A stretch of DNA of 64,000 nt from Hyphococcus sp. (GTDB lineage Bacteria > Pseudomonadota > Alphaproteobacteria > Caulobacterales > Parvularculaceae). Below the pieces are notes generated by a model, which did no database searches, was not told the origin of the DNA, and was given only the letters and a program-made list of their open reading frames with translations. This document shows, piece by piece, positions 38,952-49,175 of this stretch. Every line of letters begins with the position of its first letter. The stretch's first letter is position 1. The stretch spans positions 1-64,000 of the forward strand of contig JAJFFX010000057.1 of NCBI GenBank assembly GCA_021776455.1, written 5' to 3'. The translations under genes were made by a program, and so were the position numbers.

Positions 38952-40919
38952 ATGGTCGCCATTACCCTCCCCGACGGATCGCAACGCCAATACGATGGCG
39001 CCGTGACGGGAACCGAGATTGCGGAATCGATTTCCAAATCGCTGGCGAAAAAAGCGCTGGCGGTGAAGGTCGATGGCGTGGTGTGCGATCTGTTTGGCGA
39101 GATTGTTGATGATGCGACAGTTGAAATCATCACCCGCGATCATGCCGATGCACTCGACATCATTCGCCACGATACCGCGCATCTTCTGGCGCAGGCAGTA
39201 CAGGAGTTGTTTCCCGGCACCCAGGTGACAATCGGACCGAACATCACCGACGGGTTCTTTTATGATTTCGCCAGAGATGAACCGTTCTCAACCGACGATC
39301 TTGAGAAGATTGAAAAGCGCATGGGCCAGATTGTCGAAGAAGCGCGCCCGACCCGCAAAGAGGTGTGGGGCCGCGAGGAAGCGATTGCGCATTTCAAGGC
39401 GCTCGGCGAGACTTATAAGGCGGAAATCATCGCCGACCTTCCCGAAGGCGAAGACATCAGCATCTATTATCACGGCGATTGGCACGACCTCTGCCGCGGC
39501 CCGCATCTTCCCTCGACCAGGCATATCGGCAAAGCCTTCAAGTTGATGAAGGTCGCCGGCGCCTATTGGCGCGGCGATCATCGCAATGCGATGTTACAAC
39601 GCATCTATGGCACGGCCTGGGCCAGCGAGAAGGAATTGAAGGCGTATCTTATGCGCCTGGAAGAGGCTGAAAAACGCGACCACAGAAAGCTAGGCCGCGA
39701 GATGAACCTGTTTCATTTTCAGGCAGAGGCGCAAGGCTCGGTGTTCTGGCACGCCAATGGCTATCTCGTTTGGCGCCAACTCGAAGCCTATATTCGGCGC
39801 CGGCTTGATGCAGACGGATATATGGAAGTGAAAACGCCGCAACTTCTCGATTCCAAGCTTTGGGAACTGTCCGGGCACTGGTCGAAATTTCGCGACAGCA
39901 TGTTCGTCGTGCCCGACGAAATTCCGTCCATGGATGATGATGCGCCTGTGTTGACGGGCGACGCTGATCTTATGGCGCTCAAGCCGATGAATTGCCCGGC
40001 GCATGTGCAGATTTTCAAACAGGGCATCAAGTCCTATCGCGATTTGCCGATCCGCATGGCGGAGTTTGGTTGCTGCCATCGCAATGAGCCCCATGGCGCG
40101 CTGCATGGTTTGATGCGTGTGCGTCAGATGACCCAGGACGATGCGCATATTTTTTGCCGTGAAGATCAGATTATCGATGAAACCCGGCGTTTTCTCGATC
40201 TCTTTAGCCGTGTCTATAAAGACATGGGGATGACCGATATTGCCTATAAGCTGGCGACCCGGCCGGAACAGCGCGCCGGAGATGATGCGACATGGGACCG
40301 GGCTGAAAAGGCGCTCGCCGATTCACTCACCGCAGCCGGACTCGAATTCGATATCGCCGAAGGCGAGGGCGCCTTTTACGGGCCGAAGCTTGAGTTTCAC
40401 CTGACTGACGCAATCGGGCGCACCTGGCAGGCTGGCACGTATCAGCTCGACTATATTTTGCCTGAGCGCCTTGATGCGAGTTATGTAGATGAGACTGGCG
40501 CCCGCCAACGTCCTGTGATGCTTCACCGTGCGGTGTTTGGCACGTTTGAACGCTTTATCGGTCTGTTGATTGAGCATTACGCCGGAAAGCTACCGCTCTG
40601 GCTTGCGCCGGTACAAGTGGTGGTGGCGACGATCACTTCTGAGGCGGACGATTATGCGCGCCAGACGGCGGCGGCGTTTGCAGCGAAAGGCTTGCGCGTC
40701 GATCTCGACATACGCAATGAGAAAATCAATTACAAAGTCCGCGAACATTCACATGCTAAAATTCCGGTGATCGCTGTTGTCGGCGCGCGCGAAGCGGAGG
40801 AAAAAAAAGTTTCGTTGCGCCGCCTCGGTGAGCGCAACCAGCAAGTTGTCTCGCGCGACGAGGCGACCGCGACCCTAGCACAGGAAGCTCTGGCGCCGGA
40901 TATGCGCCAGGCTGAGTAA
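38952..40919 (+). CDS. thrS: Threonyl-tRNA synthetase
   Basis: TGS domain; [48 protein letters not shown] region; ATG at 38952. Confidence 0.97.
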   Translation: MVAITLPDGSQRQYDGAVTGTEIAESISKSLAKKALAVKVDGVVCDLFGEIVDDATVEIITRDHADALDIIRHDTAHLLAQAVQELFPGTQVTIGPNITDGFFYDFARDEPFSTDDLEKIEKRMGQIVEEARPTRKEVWGREEAIAHFKALGETYKAEIIADLPEGEDISIYYHGDWHDLCRGPHLPSTRHIGKAFKLMKVAGAYWRGDHRNAMLQRIYGTAWASEKELKAYLMRLEEAEKRDHRKLGREMNLFHFQAEAQGSVFWHANGYLVWRQLEAYIRRRLDADGYMEVKTPQLLDSKLWELSGHWSKFRDSMFVVPDEIPSMDDDAPVLTGDADLMALKPMNCPAHVQIFKQGIKSYRDLPIRMAEFGCCHRNEPHGALHGLMRVRQMTQDDAHIFCREDQIIDETRRFLDLFSRVYKDMGMTDIAYKLATRPEQRAGDDATWDRAEKALADSLTAAGLEFDIAEGEGAFYGPKLEFHLTDAIGRTWQAGTYQLDYILPERLDASYVDETGARQRPVMLHRAVFGTFERFIGLLIEHYAGKLPLWLAPVQVVVATITSEADDYARQTAAAFAAKGLRVDLDIRNEKINYKVREHSHAKIPVIAVVGAREAEEKKVSLRRLGERNQQVVSRDEATATLAQEALAPDMRQAE

Positions 40920-40922
40920 CAA

Positions 40923-42179
40923 ATGCGCCGTGGCCTGCGACAACAGCGAGACCGCATCAGTCTCTATTTCCTATTCGGCCTTTTCGTATTGTTGCCGCTA
41001 ACTGTGGTGTTTGGTCATAAGGGTGTTGCGCCCTGGCTGCTCCTCGCCAGCCTCCCAGCGTTTGCGCGCGGTGATTTCTGGCAGTCGGCGTTCGGTCAAT
41101 TGTTCGACCAGCCGGACCTTCGCAACCCATTCTTTTTCGGTTTTGCGGCCATTATCGGGTTTTGTCTGTGGATTTTTCTCTCAGGGTTCTGGTCGCCAGA
41201 GGGCCAGCCCTCGCTTACTTTATATGTTCTGGCGCCGGTTCTGGTTGGCGGCAGTGTGGTGTGGTTCTCGCTCCATCTGTCGCGCTTGTGGAGTTACCGT
41301 TTGTCTTATGCCTATGCGATTTCTATCGCCGCCGGCATGACCGTTTTGCTATTCGAAGGAATGAGCGGTGGCCTATTGCGTAGCCTCTTGCCGCCAGATG
41401 ATCCCTCGCCCGAGCGAACCAAAGACATTATCGCGCTTGGTCGCGGCGTGACAGCGCTGGCGCCGGCGCTGTTTCCGGCGGCGATCATCGTCTCCTTTAT
41501 TTGGAACCGCTATGCCTCGCTTGGCCTGTTACTGCTCGGCGTCGCCGCAGCATTTTCAAATGATGTAACAGCGAACGCTGTTGCGATTTCAGCGGGCATG
41601 GTTGCAGGCGTGATTGCATTTAAAGCCCCGAGGCGGACAATTATGGTGACCGGCTGGACTGTGATTGTGCTGTTATTGTTGGCGCCGCTTGCGGCCCTGT
41701 TGCCGGTGGATGCGATATTTCAATCAGTAGGCGACGGGCTTCCCGCATCATGGTTGCACAGAGTTGCGGTTTGGCAGTCCGTTGCGGCGAAAATTCCAGC
41801 GGGGCTACCCTTCGGGTATGGCGCAGATTTTGCGCGCGCCTGGCAGGAAATTGCACCGCTCATCAATGTGCCAGGCGCCGGCGCGCCGCTCGAACTGATG
41901 CCGACGCATCCGCATAATTTTTTCTTGCAGATATGGCTTGAGCTAGGCTTGCCTGGCGTCCTTACATTTACCGCATTTGTTTATTGCGGTATGAAGGTGC
42001 TGAAAAATGCAAATCCGCCCGCGGCAGTGCTTGCTGCAATTGTCGGTGCGATTGCTGCAATTGCGGTCTCAATGTCGGTTGAAGGCAGCCTGTGGCAAGT
42101 CTGGCGGCTGGCGGCGATGGCCCTTGCGGGCATGGGCGCGGCGTTGTCCTATTCGTTACAACAAAATTTGTCGCGGTAG
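40923..42179 (+). CDS. O-antigen ligase/polymerase-like integral membrane protein
   Basis: 418 aa, about ten TM segments; MPTHPHNFFLQIWLELGLPGVLTFTAFVY is typical of Wzy/WaaL-type C-terminal loops. Confidence 0.85.
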   Translation: MRRGLRQQRDRISLYFLFGLFVLLPLTVVFGHKGVAPWLLLASLPAFARGDFWQSAFGQLFDQPDLRNPFFFGFAAIIGFCLWIFLSGFWSPEGQPSLTLYVLAPVLVGGSVVWFSLHLSRLWSYRLSYAYAISIAAGMTVLLFEGMSGGLLRSLLPPDDPSPERTKDIIALGRGVTALAPALFPAAIIVSFIWNRYASLGLLLLGVAAAFSNDVTANAVAISAGMVAGVIAFKAPRRTIMVTGWTVIVLLLLAPLAALLPVDAIFQSVGDGLPASWLHRVAVWQSVAAKIPAGLPFGYGADFARAWQEIAPLINVPGAGAPLELMPTHPHNFFLQIWLELGLPGVLTFTAFVYCGMKVLKNANPPAAVLAAIVGAIAAIAVSMSVEGSLWQVWRLAAMALAGMGAALSYSLQQNLSR

Positions 42180-42184
42180 CTCAT

Positions 42185-43213
42185 ATGGTTGCAAATTCTC
42201 AGCCCAGAAAAAATTCACCAGCGGCAAGCATGAATGGGCGCGGCGTATCCATGCTCACTGCGCCAAAGATTACGGCTATCGTCATCAGCTATTTCACGGG
42301 GCCGGTGCTGGCGCGCTCTATTGCATCCCTGCGTGAGCAGGCGGAAATCGGTGAAATTATTCTCATTGATAACGGGAATTTTGCCGGCGCTGTTGCCGCC
42401 GCCGTCGAAGAAAACACTGTCGGCGCACCGGTTCAGGTCATAAGCGGGCAGGGCAATATCGGTTTTGCGGCCGCGTGTAATTTAGGCGCCGCCAGCGCAA
42501 GACATGAATATCTTCTATTTTTCAATCCCGACGCGGTGATGCCTGCGGGCGGTGCGGAGCGTATGTTGAAGGACGCGGAGAGTCTTACGCGTCCGTGGCT
42601 GATGGGCGCGAAACTGGTCGATCCCGATGGAACAGAACAACAAGGCTCGCGGCGTGAAACTTTAACGCCATGGCGGGCGTTTGTTGAGGCTTCGCGACTA
42701 TACAAGTTGGCCCCCCACCACCCCTACTTTCGCCGCTTCAATCTTCATGCACAAGAGTGCCCGCAAGATGTCGCGCCGACGCCGACCATCTCCGGTGCGT
42801 GTTTTTTTCTGCATAGGGAAGACTATGCCGCGATTGACGGTATGGATGAGCGATATTTTCTTCATGTCGAGGATGTTGATTTTTGCCTCCGCTTCGCCAA
42901 TGCCGGCGGCGCGGTTTATTTCAATCCCAATGTGAGCGTCATCCATTTTAAAAGCTCAAGCCGGGCCAATCCGGTGAAAATTGAAGCGCGAAAAACTGCC
43001 GGCGTTATTCGCTATTTCAGCACGCATTTCACAGACGCCTATCCACAGCCGTTCCTGTGGCTGGTCGCGGGCCTTTTATGGCTCTCCTTCGGGCTTTTGT
43101 TTGTGCGTCGTGCAGTAGGGAAAATTTTGCGGCTTGCCGGCATTTGCGCTCGAACCGGCGTGCACGGGATTGCGCGCGCGCGGGCCATATCAGCGCGGCG
43201 TTCGTCGCGTTAG
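42185..43213 (+). CDS. Glycosyltransferase family 2 (rhamnosyltransferase-like)
   Basis: ITAIVISYFTGPVLARSIASLREQAEIGEIILIDNGN, LLFFNPDAVMPAGGAERML, DERYFLHVEDVDFCLRFANAGG. Confidence 0.92.
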   Translation: MVANSQPRKNSPAASMNGRGVSMLTAPKITAIVISYFTGPVLARSIASLREQAEIGEIILIDNGNFAGAVAAAVEENTVGAPVQVISGQGNIGFAAACNLGAASARHEYLLFFNPDAVMPAGGAERMLKDAESLTRPWLMGAKLVDPDGTEQQGSRRETLTPWRAFVEASRLYKLAPHHPYFRRFNLHAQECPQDVAPTPTISGACFFLHREDYAAIDGMDERYFLHVEDVDFCLRFANAGGAVYFNPNVSVIHFKSSSRANPVKIEARKTAGVIRYFSTHFTDAYPQPFLWLVAGLLWLSFGLLFVRRAVGKILRLAGICARTGVHGIARARAISARRSSR

Positions 43214-44727
43214 CGGGCGCCGGATTGTTTCTTATAGACGCCGTGGTAATCGGAAATGTCGAATAGATGATAGGTACGGGCAAGGCTGCTGCCGAGCGCA
43301 ACAGTTTGTGAGCCAAGGGCCGACCTTGTTGCAAAGCGATAACTGACATGCATGTCGTCATCTCGCGTGGTGACAAATAAGACCCGTTTATGTTTGTCAG
43401 GATCAAATGCTTTGAATGCCTCATAGTGATTGTCGACATTATTATTCGGATCAATCATGACAATTTCAACTGGAGAGGCTTGCTGATAATACAACATCGC
43501 GCCCATTAACGCCCTGTCGTCAATGACGATCGCATCATATCCGTCCGCCATTGCGGCGATCGCCGTGCTTTGTTCGCGCCAGCCTCTGATTTCCTGCGTC
43601 GCCGGCGACAGCCCCGCGCGGTCAACCAGGGCGAAGTTTGTTATGGCGACGCAGAACGCCAGGAAAAATAATCCGTGCAAACCAATGCTGGCCTTCACAA
43701 AAGCATCGGCGCGCTGCCGGAAAAGCCAGACCGTGACGAACAGGATCGTGGAAGGGTAGGCCGCGGCCGCCCAATTGGCGTGGGCGCGGGAAATAAAAGC
43801 TTGGGCCGCGACAATTGCCAAAGGCGTCAGCGCGAACACCAGGAGGGTTGTCATTTTCCAGCGCGTTGCCAGTGGCGGGCGCCAGCGGACCGCCGCAAAA
43901 AGTAACACCGCAAACGGAATAATACCGGCCACGGCAAATTGTTGGGTCAAAAAGGAGACAAGCTTTGCCGGTTGAAATAGAGATGCGCTCCAATTTGCAT
44001 TCGCTGCGGTGTGTGAAAGGGTTTGAAAGTCGTTCGCCGCATTCCAAAAGATATTGGTTGTCGCAAGGCCTGCGGCGATCAATACCGTGATAAGGCTTCC
44101 GGGTTTGATCAGCGCTTTTCGTACTGGCGGAGAAATAACGGCGCTGATAGACAGGGCTGCGATGAAAAACAGCATCGCATATTTCGACAAAACCCCGAGA
44201 CCGATCATAATCCCGAGCCCGCTATAGTCGAGCAGCGTTGGCTGCTCTTGGCCGCTTGTGCTTTGCGCTATGATGCGGAAGAGAAAATAAAGCCCCCCCG
44301 ACCAAAAGAAAAGCAATGGCGCGTCGGTGGTTATTACGAAGCTCGACAAAATAACGCCCGGCAGTGTCAGCCAGCCAATGCCCGCCCAGAAGGCGGTGCG
44401 CGGATCAAAATAGACCTTCGCCGTGTGGTAGATGAAGGCGCCCGCGCCCAAATGAAATATGGGCGCCGAGAGCCGTACCGCCCATTCCGCATTGCCAAAA
44501 ACAGCGGTGGTGGCCGCTATCGCCCATGCGATCATCGGCGGCTTGGAGAAATAGCCAAAATCGAGATCGCGCGACCAAAACCAATATTGCGCCTCATCCG
44601 GCCCGAGATTGGCGTCGGATACTATCAAGACCAGAATGCGCAATGCGGTCGCCGCCGCCGCCCAGAACCAGAACGATGCGAATATCTGATAGTCTTGTTT
44701 AGGATTTGGCATTGGTCGTGGCGTCAC
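43210..44727 (-). CDS. Glycosyltransferase family 39 (ArnT/PMT-like)
   Basis: 505 aa multi-TM; LGPDEAQYWFWSRDLDFGYFSKPPMIAWAIAATTAVFGNAEWAVRL. Confidence 0.93.
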   Translation of the reverse strand: MTPRPMPNPKQDYQIFASFWFWAAAATALRILVLIVSDANLGPDEAQYWFWSRDLDFGYFSKPPMIAWAIAATTAVFGNAEWAVRLSAPIFHLGAGAFIYHTAKVYFDPRTAFWAGIGWLTLPGVILSSFVITTDAPLLFFWSGGLYFLFRIIAQSTSGQEQPTLLDYSGLGIMIGLGVLSKYAMLFFIAALSISAVISPPVRKALIKPGSLITVLIAAGLATTNIFWNAANDFQTLSHTAANANWSASLFQPAKLVSFLTQQFAVAGIIPFAVLLFAAVRWRPPLATRWKMTTLLVFALTPLAIVAAQAFISRAHANWAAAAYPSTILFVTVWLFRQRADAFVKASIGLHGLFFLAFCVAITNFALVDRAGLSPATQEIRGWREQSTAIAAMADGYDAIVIDDRALMGAMLYYQQASPVEIVMIDPNNNVDNHYEAFKAFDPDKHKRVLFVTTRDDDMHVSYRFATRSALGSQTVALGSSLARTYHLFDISDYHGVYKKQSGAR

Positions 44728-44871
44728 TCCGGATGTTCGCGCGCAAATGTCTTCAACGAGACCTCACGGCCTTGGGATAAGTGAGGCCGTAGATCACGGC
44801 AAGGGCGTGGCATGGGGGCAATATCGCCCATAGGTGACCGGGCGCAAAAGATCGGCTATGAGCCGCGATAA

Positions 44872-45666
44872 ATGAACGTACATGACTATCATCTCGGCCT
44901 GACGGCCTTCCTCGCCTGGCCAGAGGCCGGCGGCGACAAACCTGACATCGCTGTCATAACGCCAATGCTGAATGAAGCCGGCGGCGCGGCGGCATTTGTT
45001 GCTGAAATCGCCGTCGCGCTTTCCGGTCGTAATTTTGAAATCATCGTTGTCAATGACGGGTCTACGGACGATACCGGCGTGATCCTCAAGAACCTCAAGG
45101 CGGAAATTCCGCAATTGCGCATTCTAGAGCATGGCGAGAATGCCGGACAGAGCCGCGCGTTGCGCTCCGGCGTTCTGGCGGCGCGCGCGGAAGTAATCGC
45201 TATACTTGATGGCGATGGCCAGAACGATCCGGCGGATATTTCGCGCCTTCTGACTGCCTTTGAGGCCGGCAATGATCGACGTGATCTTGCCATGGTTGCC
45301 GGCGAGCGCCGCGACCGGCAGGATACGGCGGCCAGAAAATGGGCGTCCAATCTCGCCAATAGCATACGCCAAGCGCTATTGAAGGATGGCGCCACCGATA
45401 CTGGATGCGGATTGAAAGTCTTCTATCGCGAGGCTTTTTTGCGATTACCCTATTTTGACCACATGCACCGCTATCTGCCGGCGCTGATGCGCCGGGAGGG
45501 GTTTGCGGTTGAATTCCTTCCGGTCTCCCACCGCCCGCGCATGCATGGGACCTCGAAATATACCAATCTCGGCCGGTTTTTGGTGGCGATCCGTGATTTA
45601 ATGGGGGTTTTGTGGCTTATGGCCCGGTCGCGGTCGCCCAAATCAATTCGCGAAGTCGATGATTAA
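44872..45666 (+). CDS. Glycosyltransferase family 2 (dolichol-phosphate mannosyltransferase-like)
   Basis: IAVITPMLNEAGGAAAFVAEIAVALSGRNFEIIVVNDGSTDDT; AILDGDGQNDPADI. Confidence 0.93.
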   Translation: MNVHDYHLGLTAFLAWPEAGGDKPDIAVITPMLNEAGGAAAFVAEIAVALSGRNFEIIVVNDGSTDDTGVILKNLKAEIPQLRILEHGENAGQSRALRSGVLAARAEVIAILDGDGQNDPADISRLLTAFEAGNDRRDLAMVAGERRDRQDTAARKWASNLANSIRQALLKDGATDTGCGLKVFYREAFLRLPYFDHMHRYLPALMRREGFAVEFLPVSHRPRMHGTSKYTNLGRFLVAIRDLMGVLWLMARSRSPKSIREVDD

Positions 45667-45743
45667 AAGCTTTTTGCCGACGCTGGCTGTGGTAAAGTGA
45701 GCGCTGGGCCGCAAACTGCGGGGGACTATAGTAACGAGGGAGG

Positions 45744-46178
45744 ATGCGCGCCATGTATCAGATGTTTCCATTATTGGCGATAAGCCTGATCATTTTTGCG
45801 ATTTTAACGCTAACCGGTGCGGCGAGCACGCCCGATCTGCCGTGGTACGACATGACGTTCGTAGTCTTGCCTATGGTGTCTACCGATGAGTGGAATGTGA
45901 CCTGGGGCGACGTGTTTCTTCTCGCCAGCATGGGGCTGTTATTCGTTGAGCTTTTGCGCGCAACAAAAACCGGCTCGGAATCAATCATGAATCATGCCCT
46001 GTCGGTGGTCGTATTTGTCGCCTCGCTGCTGCTTTTCATCATCGTGAAGGGCTTTGGAAATTCCGTATTCTTCATTTTTATGGCGATGACATTTCTTGAT
46101 TTTATGGCCGGCTTCATTGTCACCACAGTGACGGCGCGCCGGGATCTTTCCGTTGGCGGCGGCATTGCCGCCTCATGA
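45744..46178 (+). CDS. Hypothetical four-TM membrane protein
   Basis: 144 aa; SD gagggagg before ATG; hydrophobic segments LLAISLIIFAILTL and LSVVVFVASLLLFIIVKGF. Confidence 0.75.
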   Translation: MRAMYQMFPLLAISLIIFAILTLTGAASTPDLPWYDMTFVVLPMVSTDEWNVTWGDVFLLASMGLLFVELLRATKTGSESIMNHALSVVVFVASLLLFIIVKGFGNSVFFIFMAMTFLDFMAGFIVTTVTARRDLSVGGGIAAS

Positions 46179-46190
46179 ACGCCCTGTCAA

Positions 46191-46421
46191 TTAAACCTTA
46201 AGATCGACAACCATTCCTAGCGCGTGATCATCTTTGCCGTCGTTCCAGGTATAGGTTTGGGTTAGCAAACTGTGCCGGACTGCGACTAGCCGGCTATATG
46301 AAATTGTTGATGTGTGCCGTTTTGGGATACGACCTTTCCCGGAGCGTCTGCGAGTCGGCGTAACTACCGTTGCTGTCGGTTGAGCCGGATGCAATGCCGG
46401 AAGGTTAACAATTCGTTTCAT
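46191..46421 (-). CDS. Small hypothetical protein
   Basis: 76 aa from ATG at 46421; convergent with the preceding gene and divergent from the GGDEF/EAL gene. Confidence 0.4.
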   Translation of the reverse strand: MKRIVNLPALHPAQPTATVVTPTRRRSGKGRIPKRHTSTISYSRLVAVRHSLLTQTYTWNDGKDDHALGMVVDLKV

Positions 46422-46523
46422 AGTTAGAAGCAGCGCAATATCGGCGCCGCAACGGGGCAAAATTTCAAATTTTATTTACCGCTCTGGGTGTAGGTTCAGT
46501 CCTTACATATGTGAGTGGGTCAG

Positions 46524-48302
46524 ATGGCAGAAAACGCTCAAGCGTTTCCCGGAGAAAATTCGAACGCGCAAACGGTGGAAGCCGGCACGCCGCAATCGTC
46601 AATAAAGCATCGTTTTGGAGATGGCGCCGATGCGCCGCCATCGGCGGATGAAGGCTCACTCCAGACGATGTTTGAGTACGATCCCGACCAGAATCTTTTG
46701 AGTTGGTCAGATGAAACCGCGGCGGCGCGTATTCTCGGTGTCGATAATGCGCGCACTGTGGGAACGCTTGCGGCTTTTGACGAACGCATTGTCGGCGCGG
46801 CCGATAAAATCCGTTCAGAAGCGTTTTCCGGCGCCGCAAATAGCTATTTTTGCGAATACCAGCTGCGCCGTCAGGATGGCGAAGTGCATTGGGTTGAAGA
46901 GCGCGGGGGCTGGATTGGGTCCGGTCAGAGCAAACGCCTGATCAGTATTATCCGGTCAATAGAAGGCCAGAAACAGCGCGAAGAGCGCATGTTCTGGCTG
47001 GCGCAAAATGATGAACTGACCGGCCTTCTCAATCGCGTTCACTTGCGCAAGGAGATTGACCATACCATTGCGCGCGCGCGGGAAACCGGCAACGGCGCGG
47101 TCTATCTGCTCGCCGGAATTGACGATCTCGGCGCGGTGAACGCGGATTTCGGTTTTGACGCCGCCGACAAGGTGATTCTTGAGCTGTCGCAAAGGCTTGC
47201 CGCAGAGATAGGACCGGACGGAAAAATCGGACGTGTCGCCGGCACGAAATTCGGCATGGTTATCAACAACTGCGGCGAAGAGCGTTTGCGCGAGATATGC
47301 GTCCGGTTGATGAATGCTGTGCGGCAAAATGTCATCGAAACCCGTAGTGGCGGTGTCGCCGCCTCCATTGGCCTTGGTGCGGTGATGCTGCCGGAGCAGG
47401 CGGGCGAGGCGAATGCAGCGATGGTGCGCGCGGAAGCCGCACTCGATCAGGCCAAGCGCCAAGGCAAGTCGAGCTGGTCTGCATTTTCAGAACAAACCGA
47501 CACAATCAGTTTGCGCCGGCGCAATAGCCATATGTCTGACGTGATTTTGACAGCGCTCAATGAGCGCCGGATCATGCTTGCATTTCAACCCATCGTTTCA
47601 GATATCGGCGAAACGCCGCGAAAGTTCGAGTGTCTGATCCGGATGCGCGGAGAAGACGGTCAGGAAATTCCGGCACCGGACTTTATTCCGCCTGCTGAGC
47701 GCCTCGGGCTTGTTCACCTCCTGGACCGGCGTGTCCTGGAGCTTGCCACGAACACACTGGCGGTATGCCCAGATATTCATCTCAATGTGAATATTGCCCT
47801 GGAGACAGTGAAAGACTTTGTCTGGGCGGAGGGGTATCTCTCCCATCTGCGCGCCTATCCGGAATTGGCCAAACGCATCACCGTTGAACTGACGGAAACG
47901 CAGGTCATCGACGCGATTGACGCCTCGATTGAATTCGTCTCGGAACTGAAAAAGGTCGGTTGTTCCTTCGGTATAGATGACTTTGGCGCCGGCTATACGT
48001 CGTTCCGGAACCTCAAGGCGATGGATATCGATATCTTAAAAATCGATGGATCGTTCGTGACCGGCGTGTCGTCGTCGCGCGACAATCAGATATTTGTGCG
48101 TACGCTTCTCGATCTGGCGCGTAACTTCGGCATGAAAACCGTCGCCGAATGGGTCGACAACGAAGCGGACGCAGTATTGCTGAAAGGTCTTGGGGTAGAT
48201 TTTCTTCAAGGCTTTTTGCTCGGCAAGCCCCAGACCAATCCCGATTGGCTGCCTGATGGCGCGCCGAACGAGCCGCCCGCACGGCCCGACCGTTTCCAAT
48301 AA
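46524..48302 (+). CDS. PAS-GGDEF-EAL protein (probable c-di-GMP phosphodiesterase)
   Basis: PAS-like segment; DELTGLLNRVHLRKEID; degenerate GGDEF (AGTKF); EAL domain with ECLIRMR, VELTETQ, GIDDFGAGYTSFRNL, LKIDGSFV, DFLQGFLLGKP. Confidence 0.92.
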   Translation: MAENAQAFPGENSNAQTVEAGTPQSSIKHRFGDGADAPPSADEGSLQTMFEYDPDQNLLSWSDETAAARILGVDNARTVGTLAAFDERIVGAADKIRSEAFSGAANSYFCEYQLRRQDGEVHWVEERGGWIGSGQSKRLISIIRSIEGQKQREERMFWLAQNDELTGLLNRVHLRKEIDHTIARARETGNGAVYLLAGIDDLGAVNADFGFDAADKVILELSQRLAAEIGPDGKIGRVAGTKFGMVINNCGEERLREICVRLMNAVRQNVIETRSGGVAASIGLGAVMLPEQAGEANAAMVRAEAALDQAKRQGKSSWSAFSEQTDTISLRRRNSHMSDVILTALNERRIMLAFQPIVSDIGETPRKFECLIRMRGEDGQEIPAPDFIPPAERLGLVHLLDRRVLELATNTLAVCPDIHLNVNIALETVKDFVWAEGYLSHLRAYPELAKRITVELTETQVIDAIDASIEFVSELKKVGCSFGIDDFGAGYTSFRNLKAMDIDILKIDGSFVTGVSSSRDNQIFVRTLLDLARNFGMKTVAEWVDNEADAVLLKGLGVDFLQGFLLGKPQTNPDWLPDGAPNEPPARPDRFQ

Positions 48303-48313
48303 CGCATCGCTTG

Positions 48314-48919
48314 TTACGAGCCTTTTTTCTCGAGCTGTTCGAGTTGTTTCTGCAGCGCGGCGAGTTGCGATTTTAACTCATCGATTTGACCGGGTCCCTC
48401 GGCAGCTTTTGCAGGCGCGCCGGCGCTGGTGTAGAGATTACTCATTGGCGACAACATTTTCATTGCCTGCTGGTATAGCTCCATATTTTTACGCACGCTC
48501 TCTTCAAAAATGGAATAGCCGGGCGTCGCTCCTAAAGTATCGCGCATGCGCTGGCGCAAAGCATCCTGATTGCTGGCGAAGGAGTCCATACTCATCTCAA
48601 GATAGGACGGTACAAAGCTTTGCAGACTGTCGCCATAGAATTTGATCAATTGCCGCAGGAATTGTATCGGCAACAAGTTTTGCCCTTTGCTTTCTTCCTC
48701 GAAAATAATTTGCGTCAAGACGGAATGGGTAATATCATCGCCGGACTTTGCGTCATAGACGACAAAGTCTTCGCCGTTCTTGACCATCTCCGAAAGAAAA
48801 TCGAGCGTCACATAAGAACTCGTCGCGGTGTTGTAGAGGCGGCGGTTTGCGTATTTCTTGATAACGGTCGCCTCACCTGCGGCGCCGTTTTTCCGCCCTT
48901 TGGCGCTTTTGTCAGTCAT
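48314..48919 (-). CDS. phaR: Polyhydroxyalkanoate synthesis repressor PhaR
   Basis: VIKKYANRRLYNTATSSYVTLDFLSEMVKNGEDFVVYDAKSGDDITHSVLTQIIFEEE. Confidence 0.96.
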   Translation of the reverse strand: MTDKSAKGRKNGAAGEATVIKKYANRRLYNTATSSYVTLDFLSEMVKNGEDFVVYDAKSGDDITHSVLTQIIFEEESKGQNLLPIQFLRQLIKFYGDSLQSFVPSYLEMSMDSFASNQDALRQRMRDTLGATPGYSIFEESVRKNMELYQQAMKMLSPMSNLYTSAGAPAKAAEGPGQIDELKSQLAALQKQLEQLEKKGS

Positions 48920-49130
48920 GAGGCGTTTCCTCCCGATACTGGCCGCTCAGAACCAATAGGCTGGTCCGAGTAGCAATTTGTTGCGGCGCAACCTTTTTGT
49001 GCGCTTGCTAATCTTGCTATAGCATGAAAATAGAACTTGCATATGTGCGTCGCAAGGCTTTGCCATGCGTGTAAGTGGTTGAGAATATAGGCTCTTCGAG
49101 TGGTGTGGTGTTAAAATAGCGTCTAACTCG

Positions 49131-49156
49131 CCGGTTGTGGCCGGTTGTGGCCGGTT
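49131..49156. repeat. Short tandem decamer upstream of phaA
   Basis: CCGGTTGTGG-CCGGTTGTGG-CCGGTT, about 2.6 copies, 20 nt before the phaA ATG. Confidence 0.85.
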
Positions 49157-49175
49157 TTACGGATCAGGAGGAATT

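Noticed and set aside
44023-44784. 253-aa plus-strand ORF
   Set aside because: Lies entirely antisense to the well-supported GT39 gene; Arg-rich shadow translation with no recognisable domain, as expected in GC-rich coding DNA.
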